Shown: positions 17,663 to 26,632, counted from the first letter of the stretch. The stretch: DNA of 64,000 nucleotides from Porcincola intestinalis (GCF_009696445.1 NZ_VULZ01000004.1:62001-126000), one strand, 5' to 3'. Notes: generated by a model from the letters alone, not told the origin. Translations and numbers: made by a program.

Positions 17663-18588
17663 TATTTCTCCTCTTTAATTATATATACTTGGCGTTTTTT
17701 TGTCTCAGTATAGATTTTTGAAATGTACAAACCTAACGTTCCAATCCCAGACATCATAATTCCACCAACAAAGATAATAATTGACAGAAGAGACGCCCAG
17801 CTCATCGCTGAATATTTCGTTACGATTGAATTAAAAATATCAACAATCAGCAGTATCAATCCAATACTACACATGCTAATTCCAAGTATTAATTCTAAAT
17901 ATAATGGTGCTACAGAATATGCCAGTATGCCATCTACCGCATACTTAAATAATCCCCAGAATGACCACTTTGTTTTTTCAGCACTTCTTTCTATAATTCT
18001 CATAGGAAATCCAATAAGTCTCAAACCCTACCCACGAAAAAATCCCTTTTGAGAAGCGATTATATTCACCATCGGCGACAATTGCATCCACCATCCGACG
18101 TGACATCATGCGATAATCCCTTGCTCCATCTACTATCTTTGTATCAGAAATACGGTTTATTAATTGATAAAATCTTCTGGCAAAAAAAGACCGTATAGCA
18201 GGTTCTCCTGTTCTTGTTTTCCGCCGAGTTGCTACACAGTCATAAGTTGAATCCGATTTCGTCAAAATATTGAACATTTCTGGAAGCAATTCGGGAGGAT
18301 CCTGGAGGTCAAAATCCATAGTCGCAACATAGCTCCCCGTGCCATCTTCAACCCAGCCAGCAACGCGGCCTCCTTACCAAAATTACGAGAAAATGAACAA
18401 TAATATACCCTGGAATCAGTATCGCACAATTTTCTCATTATATTTAAGGTTGAATCTTTTGATCCGTCATCAATAAAGCAATATTCAATATCGCCGGAAA
18501 TTTGATTCTCATATTTCCGCATTGTGTGATAAAAAATAGGCAATGCTTCTTCTTCATTGAAACACGGTACAATAATAGACAACAGCAT
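17662..18588 (-). pseudogene. GtrB-like polyprenyl-phosphate glycosyltransferase with two frameshifts
   Basis: Three partial frames together encode one 308-residue GT2 with two C-terminal membrane segments. The N-terminal frame (18588-) has SIIVPCFNEEEALPIFY and IDDGSKDST and is in frame to LAGLKMARG. There a run of four G (plus-strand C at 18335-18338) lacks one base; reading in the next frame gives SYVATMDFDLQDPPELLPEM, exactly the expected continuation. Near 17996 one extra T shifts it again: YISYEN-type sequence continues as IERSAEKTKWSFWGLFKYAVDG in the third frame, through two membrane segments to the stop. The two changes restore the original frame. They may be real inactivation or assembly errors. 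It is a paralogue of the intact gene just upstream (18605-19519). Confidence 0.85.
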
Positions 18589-18604
18589 TTAACTTTCTCC
18601 TAAG

Positions 18605-19519
18605 CTATATTGATCTGGAAACAATATAACGCGGTCTTCTCTTTGCCTCCTCATAAATTCTAGCAAGATAGTACCCGATCACGCCCAGCGAGATCATGAT
18701 GATGCTGCCTGTCAGAAGCACCAGGAGGATCACTGTCGTGAAGCCTTCCACTGCGTGTCCGGTGAAATAGCGGATAAGTGTCTGGATCCCCAGGATGACT
18801 GCAAAGGCCAGAAATGCCACACCCGCCCAGGTCACACACTGCATCGGGGCCGTTGAATAGCCGGCGATGTTGCTGATCGCATAGCGGATCAGCTTCCGGG
18901 TCGACCATTTTGAAACACCGGCTTCCCGCTCCTGGACATCGAACTCCACCTGTGTCTGCCGGAATCCGATCCAGGCACTCATCGCCCGGAAGAAGGCATT
19001 CTGCTCCGGCATGTCAAGCAGCGTGTTCACCGCTCTTCTGTCGAGCAGCTTGAAGTCCGAGGCACGCGACATATCGATCTTTGTCGCTCTTGACATCAGA
19101 CTGTAAAACATCCCTGCCGCTGCCCTGTGCGCGCTGCTCTCCTTCCCGCGGCTCTTCTTGACACCCTCGATGACTTCGTAGCCCTGCTGCCAGAGCCGGT
19201 ACATCTGAACCAGAGTCTGCGGTGGATGCTGCAGGTCACAGTCCATCACAGCTGCACAGTTTCCCTTCGCGGCTGCAAGTCCTGCAAAGATTGCCGCTTC
19301 CTTCCCGAAGTTCCTCGAGAAATGGACGCCATGCACCCGGTCATTTGCCTGATGGGCCGTCAGGATCTCGCTCCAGGTCAAATCCCTCGAGCCATCGTCC
19401 ACGAAGACAAGCTCATAGTCAATCTTCTCACCCTCCAGTATCTGTGCCAGCACCCTTGCTGTCTTCGGAAGCATCGCTTCCTCATTGTATGCCGGCAGAA
19501 TCACCGATAATGATGGCAT
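18605..19519 (-). CDS. GtrB-like polyprenyl-phosphate glycosyltransferase
   Basis: A 304-residue GT2 with two C-terminal membrane segments. SLSVILPAYNEEAMLPKTAR, VFVDDGSRDLTW, FSRNFGKEAAIFAGLAAAKG and AVMDCDLQHPPQTL are the GtrB/Csb-type motifs. It transfers a sugar from its nucleotide to undecaprenyl phosphate on the cytoplasmic face. The start is the ATG at 19519, with AGGAGG 7 bases upstream; an ATG at 19561 is in frame but unsupported. The gene lies 74 bases after the GtrA-like flippase, giving the classical GtrA-GtrB order. It is more GC-rich than its frameshifted paralogue downstream, so the two probably have different origins. Confidence 0.92.
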   Translation of the reverse strand: MPSLSVILPAYNEEAMLPKTARVLAQILEGEKIDYELVFVDDGSRDLTWSEILTAHQANDRVHGVHFSRNFGKEAAIFAGLAAAKGNCAAVMDCDLQHPPQTLVQMYRLWQQGYEVIEGVKKSRGKESSAHRAAAGMFYSLMSRATKIDMSRASDFKLLDRRAVNTLLDMPEQNAFFRAMSAWIGFRQTQVEFDVQEREAGVSKWSTRKLIRYAISNIAGYSTAPMQCVTWAGVAFLAFAVILGIQTLIRYFTGHAVEGFTTVILLVLLTGSIIMISLGVIGYYLARIYEEAKRRPRYIVSRSI

Positions 19520-19593
19520 AACTGTTCCTCCTGCTGATCCGCCCTTTGTCTTGTCCCCCACAGTATTTTACATCATACGTCAGCGCTCGACAG

Positions 19594-20097
19594 TCAGACA
19601 CGTCCGTCTGCCTGCTTTCCCTTCCTCCGGAAGATGATCAGCTTCGAGAACACATAGTTCAGGATCACGACCAGGATACTGACCACAACCTTGGCGAGCA
19701 TCCCCTTGACCCCGAACAGTTTCTGATCCAGCCCGGCCTTCACCAGGAGCGGAACCCCGGCCATCTCAATGACGCCGGTCATGAGCCTTGCCGAAATAAA
19801 CAGAGCCACTTCCCGAAGGACGAACCCGACTTTCCAGCTGTAGGAGTGAAAGACCCAGACTTTATTGGTCAGGTAGGCGAAGATGACCGCGCAGACCCAC
19901 GACAATATGTTCGAAACCGTGATTTCCATTCCAAGGTTTCTGGCGAACAGGGCGTAGGTTCCCCAGCTCACGACCGTCGTGAGACCGCCCATCACAAGAT
20001 AGCGGATGATCTCCCCGAAATCCATACTTTGGGAATGATTATCATTCATTATTTCATCTTTCTTTTCTAATACCTCAGTATTCTCTGAATCAACCAT
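19594..20097 (-). CDS. GtrA-like flippase
   Basis: About 167 residues with four membrane segments in the GtrA pattern: IRYLVMGGLTTVVSWGTYAL opens the domain, NILSWVCAVIFAYLTNKVWV is the second signature, and VVSILVVILNYVFSKLIIFR the last helix with the family N-Y-x-x-S-K. GtrA proteins are thought to flip undecaprenyl-phosphate sugars outward for GT-C enzymes. The start is taken at the ATG at 20097, preceded by AGGGG; ATGs at 20127 and 20049 are also in frame. An extended -10 promoter lies about 70 bases upstream. Confidence 0.88.
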   Translation of the reverse strand: MVDSENTEVLEKKDEIMNDNHSQSMDFGEIIRYLVMGGLTTVVSWGTYALFARNLGMEITVSNILSWVCAVIFAYLTNKVWVFHSYSWKVGFVLREVALFISARLMTGVIEMAGVPLLVKAGLDQKLFGVKGMLAKVVVSILVVILNYVFSKLIIFRRKGKQADGRV

Positions 20098-20163
20098 CTT
20101 TGCCCCTAATCTTCCATCCTTAATCATAAATTAGTTTATCATACTCTTATCCATGATTTATCA

Positions 20164-20190
20164 ATTATAGCATACGTAACAAAAGATAAA
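20164..20190 (-). promoter_or_regulatory. Candidate extended -10 promoter for gtrA-gtrB
   Basis: Minus-strand TGCTATAAT (TATAAT at 20169-20164) with an AT-rich upstream region; no consensus -35 at ideal spacing, as is common for TGn extended promoters. It lies about 70 bases before the chosen gtrA start. Confidence 0.5.
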
Positions 20191-20304
20191 ATCAATTCAG
20201 CTTATATATCCGGGTTCTTTCTCCAAGATATCGCTTCTTTCTGATTCTTGACCCCTTCTGAATTTCCTCATGCTATTCTGTTGTTTATTTCAGTTCACAC
20301 CTCG

Positions 20305-21795
20305 TCACTTCTTAACATGCACTACATAGACTGAGCCTTCCTGCTCAATTGTATGAAACCTTGTATCCTTGACAACCTTTCGATCAGTCAGTTGATCAAC
20401 CAGAATATACGGATTAAACTGAGCCGCTCCGTCCATATAGTGAGTTGCGAAGTAGTATCCGCCGAAGTAATCTTTTCCCACCTTAGGCAACATCATTCGT
20501 TTTAGCATCGGCGTTCTCTGAACCAATTTTTTTATACTGGGTGAGTAGCCGCATGTTCCCGTGAACAGGTACTCCATATGCCTGGAATCCTTTATTTCCG
20601 GCAGGTTATTCATGTCTTCCATAATCAGTAAACAGCGCTCATCAACATAGTGCATCTGCTCAGATACCGCATTGCCATAGGTGAGACTGTACACCAGAAA
20701 GCACCAGCTTATACCTACAAATGCAATCTTGCCGATTGGAAACTTCTGAGTGAATGACAGGCAAACCGCCATTGCAAGAAAGGGGGTTCCGATCCCATAA
20801 GAATACCTGGCAATGAAGTTTTGTCCTTCAAATGCTATCAGCGGCCCTACTACCAGAACGCTGGACGTTGCGATGCATAGAAGGCACATCACTGCCGAAA
20901 CAAATCGGTTTCGTTTTGTGTTTACTACCACCGATATAAAAAAGCTGATCATCAGAACAAGCAACAGTAGTTTCCATGCTCGGTTCAGATCCGCTCTGAA
21001 AGCCCGGTAGATCACCCGGTAATTCGCCATAACTCCCGCCGGCAGCTTTTTTAGAGGAAACACTTTTCCCTGCGCATATGGGATGACATAGCGCACGAAA
21101 AGAATGCGGTAGATTACCAATGCCCCCAGATATGACACAATTGATATTCCCAAAATACGAAAACACTTTCCCGCTTTCCACTTTCCCTTCATCCAGTATC
21201 CGAATATTAAAAAGAGAACCAGTACAGGATATATGCCAAGAGAAGCCTGGTAGGTCATACAGGTTAGCAGCGTACCCAGAAAAGACGCTAGAAAATAGGA
21301 ACGTGCACGATTCTGAACGTACAGAAGAGGGACTGTTCCTGCCAGCACGGATAATGCCATATATGGTGCGTCAAATTTATAGGAAAGACAGACAAGAAAA
21401 TATGGAAATAAAACTCGGGGAAGCGCAGCCGTAATCTGAAGCCATCCTATCCTTTTCCCATCAGCAAATATCAGGATCGTAAGATAAGCGGCAATGGACG
21501 CAATGAACACAGCGAGGATTTGCGGAAGCGGCGATATATCGCTGATTTTGCATCCTGCATGCAGCATAGCGGAAAGAATGTCGTTGATATATCGATTTCC
21601 AAGATACCAATTCCGGTATCCGTCCACCGCACGCCAAAGATCATCCCGGTATGTCATGCCAGTTCGCAGTAATGCACTCAGAGCAAGCAATGATATCCCT
21701 GCAATCAGCAAGATTGATTTATAGCTTTGTTTCCAGAATCGCTCCCACCTGCTCAATACCCGAGAGCCTGCCCTTCTTACTTTCCCTGCTTCCAT
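20305..21795 (-). CDS. GtrII-like membrane glucosyltransferase
   Basis: A 496-residue polytopic protein. After the first membrane helix comes TYRDDLWRAVDGYRNWYLGN, with the DD of GT-C enzymes, then YINDILSAMLHAG and a further series of about eleven hydrophobic segments, and a short extracytoplasmic C-terminus. This matches the GtrII/GtrIII family, which moves glucose from its undecaprenyl carrier onto a surface polysaccharide. With the GtrA and GtrB genes directly downstream it forms a complete three-part decoration module. A GGGAGAG site precedes the ATG at 21795. Confidence 0.85.
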   Translation of the reverse strand: MEAGKVRRAGSRVLSRWERFWKQSYKSILLIAGISLLALSALLRTGMTYRDDLWRAVDGYRNWYLGNRYINDILSAMLHAGCKISDISPLPQILAVFIASIAAYLTILIFADGKRIGWLQITAALPRVLFPYFLVCLSYKFDAPYMALSVLAGTVPLLYVQNRARSYFLASFLGTLLTCMTYQASLGIYPVLVLFLIFGYWMKGKWKAGKCFRILGISIVSYLGALVIYRILFVRYVIPYAQGKVFPLKKLPAGVMANYRVIYRAFRADLNRAWKLLLLVLMISFFISVVVNTKRNRFVSAVMCLLCIATSSVLVVGPLIAFEGQNFIARYSYGIGTPFLAMAVCLSFTQKFPIGKIAFVGISWCFLVYSLTYGNAVSEQMHYVDERCLLIMEDMNNLPEIKDSRHMEYLFTGTCGYSPSIKKLVQRTPMLKRMMLPKVGKDYFGGYYFATHYMDGAAQFNPYILVDQLTDRKVVKDTRFHTIEQEGSVYVVHVKK

Positions 21796-21833
21796 TCTTC
21801 ATTCTCTCCCTGAGAACCATCGGCATCCGCATA

Positions 21834-21990
21834 TCAGCTTTCCGACTGTCCCAATACTTTCTTCTTATCCTCCGCAGCTTTCATTAAGTGCATTTCAAAA
21901 TCCTGCCGGTTCTTCTGAACCATGTTCTGCAGCTGCAACCCTGTGAAAAATGACTGACTAAAACTTCCCACACCAGAAAGGTGTGTCGAA
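21834..21990 (-). pseudogene. 3' remnant of a gene cut by the insertion element
   Basis: The minus frame ending at the TGA at 21836-21834 codes a charged helical tail (LQLQNMVQKNRQDFEMHLMK and onward to GQSES). It is open right up to the edge of the insertion element at 21991, and the matching 5' part is missing beyond the element. Its stop is 38 bases from the GtrII-like start, the spacing of an operon neighbour. The family is not recognised. Confidence 0.45.
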
Positions 21991-22034
21991 CCTTGAAAAC
22001 TTAATAATGTAGGCAATTAGAAAGGCATAGATCC
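21991..22034 (+). repeat. Left terminal inverted repeat of the insertion element
   Basis: Starts CCTTGAAAACTTAATAA and contains AGGCAAT and ATCCT. The reverse complement of the right end is CCTTGAAAACTCAATAA with the same following blocks; the left copy has about five extra bases (CATAG) before ATCCT. Confidence 0.75.
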
Positions 22035-22050
22035 TGTCCCTTTGGTATAA

Positions 22051-22716
22051 TTGAATTGTCCAAGAACAACCACACCTCAGGTTTCTATGCCAATTTCAAT
22101 TTTACCACATGGCAAAGACGGACAGGAACTTTTTAATGCAATTTCATCGTTTTTCTCAGTTTTCAGGATAGGTAACCTTCTCCGCAAATGCAATGTCCAG
22201 AAGGAGAAGGGTGTTTCGGTGATTGATATATCCAAGTACAAGCTCTGCAATGTTTTCGCCGGCCGCAATATGTATATGCAGCAGAAGACCAGTTTCTTCA
22301 AAGAGGCGTTCTCAATGAATACCTTCTATCGGTTCCTGAACAGCCCGAAAACGAACTGGCTGCGTTTTACTACCCTTCTGTCTAAAAAGGTCGCTGACAT
22401 CATTGTTCCGCTTACGTCGGAAAAACGAGTGAATGCGTTTGTTGTGGATGACAGCCTTTCTGAACCTACGAGCTGTAAGCAAACGGAACTCGGTTCCCGC
22501 GTGTTCGACCATACATCTATGAAATATCGCATGGGTTATCGTCCGATGACACTCGGATGGACCGACGGAAATACGTTTCTACCGGTGAACAGCTGTCTTT
22601 TGGCTTCTTCAAAAGAGAGCAATCTTATCAGCCCGATTGGTCAATACGATGGCCGTTCCCTTGCGGCAAGACGAAGAAAGCTTGTCCAGACAAAGGGTAC
22701 AGAAGCCATGATCTAA
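22051..22716 (+). pseudogene. Truncated IS4-family-like DDE transposase
   Basis: Up to 221 residues of the N-terminal half of a transposase whose relatives are about twice as long. FVVDDSLSEPTSCKQTELGS contains the first catalytic aspartate region and LGWTDGNTFLPVNSCLLASS the next conserved block. The glutamate-containing C-terminal half of the catalytic core is missing. The true start is probably the ATG at 22087; the TTG at 22051 lies within the inverted-end region. Confidence 0.8.
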
Positions 22717-22724
22717 CTACAATA

Positions 22725-22764
22725 AGGATCCTATCTGATTGCCTGTGTTATTGAGTTTTCAAGG
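22725..22764 (-). repeat. Right terminal inverted repeat of the insertion element
   Basis: Reads on the minus strand CCTTGAAAACTCAATAACAC followed by AGGCAATCAGATAGGATCCT, matching the left end block by block. Confidence 0.75.
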
Positions 22765-22797
22765 CGCGAATCCCATTTTTGATATGAGAAGTTTTAG

Positions 22798-24163
22798 TTA
22801 CTTGTTATATGAGATCTCTAATTGCTCAACTACTTCTTGTAACCCTAAGAGAATACAAACCATGATCGCGAATAGGAAAAAAGTAAATGTCCTATATCCT
22901 GAGGCATAAATCGTCGGAGAAAGACCCATCATCTCTCTGGAGCCGGCAGCCAGAAACAGAAGCATCCCTATTATAGATGTCCTAATACGATTTCTTACCA
23001 GCAATACAATAGCAAACACAATACTCAATATCATAATGACAGAAAGAGCAAGTGCAATAAGATATTTTGTGTTTTTGAGGAAAGGGCCAATCTCTGGCAT
23101 CTTAAATGCATAATCATAATATACAACAAAATGTTTATAGCCGAGTGCCCATATTAATAACTGCAATATTAATGGAAAACATCCTATAGATGCGCTTATA
23201 TATTGTTTTTTAGAAGTGATCATCTCTTGTTTTGCCTGGAGAATGGCCTTAACAGAGAGGAGGGATAAAACAATCAGGAACATAAACATAATTACATTTG
23301 TCTTAAAAAACAAGACTGCTACCGTTGAACTATACCCATGATAAATCTTCTTCAATAATGACCAGTCTGCAAATGCAGGAAGATAGAGATCCCTCTCTTC
23401 GGTACTCGTCATTCTGTTAATATGGCCCGGCATATTCCATTGCCACAGATACAATATTACTGAAATGATCAATGTTGCCCATAAGCATAACAACACCTCT
23501 TTTCTAAAATGATCTTTTCGCCCTTTTTCAATCTTCTTCTCATATAACAGATAGCAAAGCATCAGGAAACACCCCCCCCATTAAAACCATTGCATATTGA
23601 TCATGATTGGTTGCATATAGTAATCCAAATAAAGCCAATATGCTGATACCTACCACCTTTTTCTTATCAGAAAAAACAGGATATTCTTTTAAGGCTAAAA
23701 CTATAGGAAGCACCGCAATCAATACTGCAAAAAATGTATAGATGTAATTTGTCGTTGTTGCTATATACCCGGCAGAAGAAAGATAATCTCTAGGGAATAA
23801 TAAAATCAAAGAACAAACTGTTATCGTCTGCCACAGCTTTTCCTCTGAGAAATAAAATACCAACAAGCGAGCAATTCCTACATAAACAAGACTATCCACT
23901 ACTTTCCACAACCAGAATGGAACATAAAAATAGAAAAATTCCGCCGCCATATCCGTAAATATTCTACCATTAAATGTATAACGCCATTCAAATATCTGTC
24001 GAAAAGTCCATTCAGCATGATTTGCAATATTCACACGATCATCACTGATAATTTGCATATCAAAATGTCGAAGTAAAATTAGAATGAAAAAGAAACTATA
24101 TACATATATAGTATATTGTATATTTTGTTTTCTCTTAAATGGATGAGGACACGGTTTCTTCAT
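22798..24163 (-). pseudogene. DUF6056-like membrane protein, out of frame at a G8 tract
   Basis: Two adjacent frames form one polytopic protein of about 454 residues. The N-terminal part (24163-) has ISDDRVNIANHAEWTFRQIF and WRYTFNGRIFTDMAAEFF, with the DD and RY..NGR motifs of DUF6056 and related GT-C like proteins. At MVLMGG it meets eight G (plus-strand C at 23572-23579) and runs into a stop within about ten codons. Removing one G gives VLMGGCFLMLCYLLYEKKIE, which joins perfectly to the C-terminal frame and its five or so membrane segments. The start is the ATG at 24163, with GGGAGG 8 bases before it. As given, only a 207-residue truncated product would be made. It may be phase-variable. 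Confidence 0.8.
23572..23579 (-). repeat. Homopolymeric G8 tract inside the DUF6056-like gene
   Basis: Eight consecutive C on the plus strand (G on the coding strand). Seven (or ten) G would give a full-length product; eight gives truncation. It is the longest G/C homopolymer noticed in the window. Confidence 0.9.
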
Positions 24164-24198
24164 CACATAAGCCTCCCTTAGTGTGATTTTCCTAAAAA

Positions 24199-24441
24199 TT
24201 AACTCTCGGTCTCGACATCCGGCGCATCACCTTCTGCGGAGTCTTCCTGAAGGAACTTTATGATTTCCTCGAATCTCTTGCCACTGTCTTCGATCGCCTT
24301 CATGAGTTCCTTTTTCCGGAGTTCGTCACGCTTATTCATCATTTTCTCTAGTTTCGACACTTCAGCATCATAGCGGTCCTTTATCCTGCTTACAACCTGT
24401 TCCTGCTGATCAATCCACTCATCAAGGGTTCACCTTGTCAT
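24199..24441 (-). pseudogene. Small coiled-coil protein with an in-frame TGA at codon 4
   Basis: From the ATG at 24441 the frame reads MTR, then TGA (24432-24430), then TLDEWIDQQEQVVSRIKDRY and a continuous charged heptad-like helix, ending DVETES at the TAA at 24201-24199. The total would be 80 residues. The long intact frame after the stop suggests a real gene recently broken, or one that starts further in (a GTG before SKLEKMMNKRDELRKKELMK). Its ATG overlaps the restored stop of the RloB-like gene as TGATG, which supports it as the third gene of that operon. Function unknown. Confidence 0.4.
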
Positions 24442-24802
24442 CACACCGCCTCCTTCGCTCTTTCGCAGAGTCCATCGTTGATCCCATTGGCCCATTTCTT
24501 GATATTGACTTCATTGATCCCGAAATCTTTTCATAGTCCGGTATATTTTTCCGAAGCTCCCTCAATACTTCTTCATTTGATTGAAACTGTTTACTTGTAT
24601 ATCCAAAATGAAGGATAAACCATACCTCAAAGCAGGGATTTGAGAGAACGATTTCCACATTGCTGTGTCCTGCCTGATGAATCGCTTCATCGATTTCACG
24701 CTGTTTGATCGGGGCAGTATCTGTGTCAAACACACAATACACCAGATTGCCAAACTCAGAATCGCACTTCTCTGATTGCCAGGCAACTTCCGCCTTTTTC
24801 AC
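24441..24802 (-). pseudogene. RloB-like (AbiLii-like) protein, truncated and frameshifted
   Basis: The core LVYCVFDTDTAPIKQREIDE and LSNPCFEVWFILHFGY is the RloB signature (Toprim-like D-x-D and SNPCFE-W motifs). Two defects are visible. First, RloB proteins normally carry an N-terminal part with a (V/C)EGE motif before this region; here coding starts at MKKAEVAW, immediately at the end of the ATPase gene, so about 50 residues are missing. Second, after NIPDYEK an A4 run (plus-strand T at 24528-24531) seems to lack one base: the next frame reads DFGINEVNIKKWANGINDGL and ends naturally at 24441, whereas the given frame goes to 24422 with unnatural sequence. RloB pairs with an AAA ATPase in abortive-infection type defence. 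Confidence 0.7.
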
Positions 24803-26088
24803 AAGGTGAATCGGATCCGCCTCACCATTCCATCTCCTATCGCGGGGATTGCACCATACCGTCCCTGCAGATACCCCCTCCGAATGTCTGCATTCTTCCG
24901 TGGTGCAAACTCATCCAGAGAATACAAATCCGTCACTCCGGTTTTGTTATCTTTCTCCACAAAATAAATCTGATCTCTGCGAAAACGGTTAAGGCTCAGT
25001 AAGCTGACATCCTGGGTTGTGACAATTAATTGTGCCCCGTTCGGATTTTGTTCCCTGTCACTGAATATACCAAGAATATAATCTACCAGAAATGGATGCA
25101 GGCTTGCATCTATCTCGTCGATGATGACTGTCTTTCCGCTTTCAATTGCCGCCTTAACAATCGGGCTGATGTACACAAACCTTCTGGTACCTTCAGACTC
25201 CATCCGGAACGGAAGTGAATATCTCTTCTTCCCTTCCGGCCCTTCAATCACATGTTCTGTAGTAATTTCATACTTTTTCAACGTTCCGGCTTTCCCATCG
25301 GTAATCTGCTGCATCAGGTTCAGTTCCCCTATTATAGGAATCTTCTTCAGATCTTCCGATGTAAAGTCACTGGCCTGCACAGTATATCCTGAAACATTAA
25401 TATCTGCTATGTGCAACATAGACGTTACATACTTTTGCAAAGAACCATTCGGATCGTTCGCCAGAATTGGGGTCATCATGCTTTCCAACGTCCCACTATT
25501 GTATACGTCAATGCCTTCTGCAAACCACCGATATGCTATCTCCGTCTTCTTACAATTCCATGCCGTTGCTGTCGCCAGGAGTAACTTATTGACTGTGTTT
25601 TTTTCTGCGTACCCGTAAAACTTATGTCTGTCTGTCTGCACAAACTGATATTTTGAAACCTCTGTTCGTTCAAATATCATGGACGGCTTTGCACTGTAGT
25701 AAGCATATAAGTACTCTTCATATACTCTATCTTTATCTGCAGAAAAACCATATGAATACTTTACATCGCCGACTGTGAAGAGGAAATCAAATCTGCTTGG
25801 TTCTGTCCTCTTCTTTTCATCAAACACAAAAGGAATCATTCGATTCAACGAATCTGTTACCTGCCTGCCATTTGATTCACGAATGGTCATAATAGCTGCC
25901 GCAAGTGCCCGGATCACATTGGTTTTCCCTGCAGCATTGGCACCATATATAACAATATTTGGAAGAATACGCGCTTTTCTGAACGGAACCAGTGTATCTT
26001 CATGTTCCGTGTCGCGGTCAGCCAGCATGCTCAGAGTCACTTCATCCCGAATTGACGCAAAGTTGCTTACTGTAAACTGAATTAACAT
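24799..26088 (-). CDS. AAA-family ATPase, RloA/AbiLi-like
   Basis: A 429-residue ATP-binding protein of the COG1106 type. It begins LIQFTVSNFASIRDEVTLSM; Walker A is IYGANAAGKTNVIRAL (GANAAGKT at 49-56), and the C-terminal lobe has VIIDEIDASLHPFLVDYIL as Walker B and D-loop, as in SMC/OLD-like ATPases. The normal family end RRGYLQGRYGAIPAI is followed by a dozen residues (GDGMVRRIRFTL) that overlap the RloB frame, suggesting a deletion fused the two genes. AGGAGG precedes the ATG. With RloB it resembles the AbiL phage-defence pair. The ATPase looks intact but its effector is damaged. Confidence 0.85.
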   Translation of the reverse strand: MLIQFTVSNFASIRDEVTLSMLADRDTEHEDTLVPFRKARILPNIVIYGANAAGKTNVIRALAAAIMTIRESNGRQVTDSLNRMIPFVFDEKKRTEPSRFDFLFTVGDVKYSYGFSADKDRVYEEYLYAYYSAKPSMIFERTEVSKYQFVQTDRHKFYGYAEKNTVNKLLLATATAWNCKKTEIAYRWFAEGIDVYNSGTLESMMTPILANDPNGSLQKYVTSMLHIADINVSGYTVQASDFTSEDLKKIPIIGELNLMQQITDGKAGTLKKYEITTEHVIEGPEGKKRYSLPFRMESEGTRRFVYISPIVKAAIESGKTVIIDEIDASLHPFLVDYILGIFSDREQNPNGAQLIVTTQDVSLLSLNRFRRDQIYFVEKDNKTGVTDLYSLDEFAPRKNADIRRGYLQGRYGAIPAIGDGMVRRIRFTL

Positions 26089-26439
26089 CGCACCGCCTCC
26101 TGAAACGTATCTGAAACTTGCTTATAATGCAATATGTACCCATAGGGCTATATTGGTAATTATACCAAATATCAGGAGAACGTGTGATATTTATTCGAAA
26201 TTCGCGCTTATAATGCACTATCTCAAATAATTTCTATAACAACCACACCCGTTTTACAGAAGAAATACAAAAAGGTTCAGACATGTATACAAACTATAAT
26301 CATGATAACGTTCGCATAGCTTGCAGAAAATTATTCGAAATTTGACTTCGATTGTCACTTCACAAAACTTTGCTGTTATCCACTGACATCGTCCGCCCTC
26401 GACCAACTACCTCTCTTAGCCATGACCATCTTATAGAAA
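26089..26439. promoter_or_regulatory. AT-rich spacer upstream of the ATPase gene
   Basis: No gene is seen. It contains a near-palindrome TTGGTAATTATACCAA at about 26153-26168, two direct copies of GCTTATAATGCA (about 26119 and 26207) and two copies of TATTCGAAATT (about 26201 and 26332). The palindrome and GCTTATAATGCA copies lie 30-130 bases before the ATPase start and may be its promoter and operator; TATAAT within the repeats could act as -10 in the plus direction. Confidence 0.4.
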
Positions 26440-26481
26440 AATACAAAAAGGCACTTCCTTCATAATGATGAAGAAAATGCC
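26440..26481 (-). terminator. Rho-independent terminator of the sugar-acid operon
   Basis: Minus strand GGCATTTTCTTCAT pairs with ATGAAGGAAGTGCC (14 bp with wobble pairs), loop CATT, followed by TTTTTGTATTTTT. It lies about 150 bases after the ilvD-like stop. Confidence 0.85.
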
Positions 26482-26632
26482 CACAGAGCATGACCGCCCC
26501 GGTTCAGTGATGCTGTCAGAAGCGATTCACGAGTATGTATTACACCATGCCTATTATGGTCGTTATGTGTATTATAACCAAACATACATCATGATACCTT
26601 TTCATCCTCCAGTTAAGATAAGGGCATATGGC

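Larger units (their letters stand above)
21991..22764 (+). mobile_element. Internally deleted IS4-like insertion sequence
   Basis: A 774-base element bounded by imperfect inverted ends and holding only the first half of a DDE transposase. The transposase reading frame stops a few bases before the right inverted end, so the 3' half of the gene was deleted while both ends were kept. No clear target duplication is seen (TCGAA on the left, CGCGAA on the right). It is probably immobile unless a full copy acts in trans. Confidence 0.75.

Noticed and set aside
17990-18340. Programmed frameshifting in the GtrB-like gene
   Set aside because: No slippery heptamer with downstream pseudoknot is seen at either site, and two shifts of opposite sign would be needed; mutation or assembly error is simpler.
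24430-24432. In-frame TGA of the coiled-coil gene as a selenocysteine codon
   Set aside because: No selenocysteine-type context, the site is at codon 4, and no SECIS-like hairpin is evident just after it.
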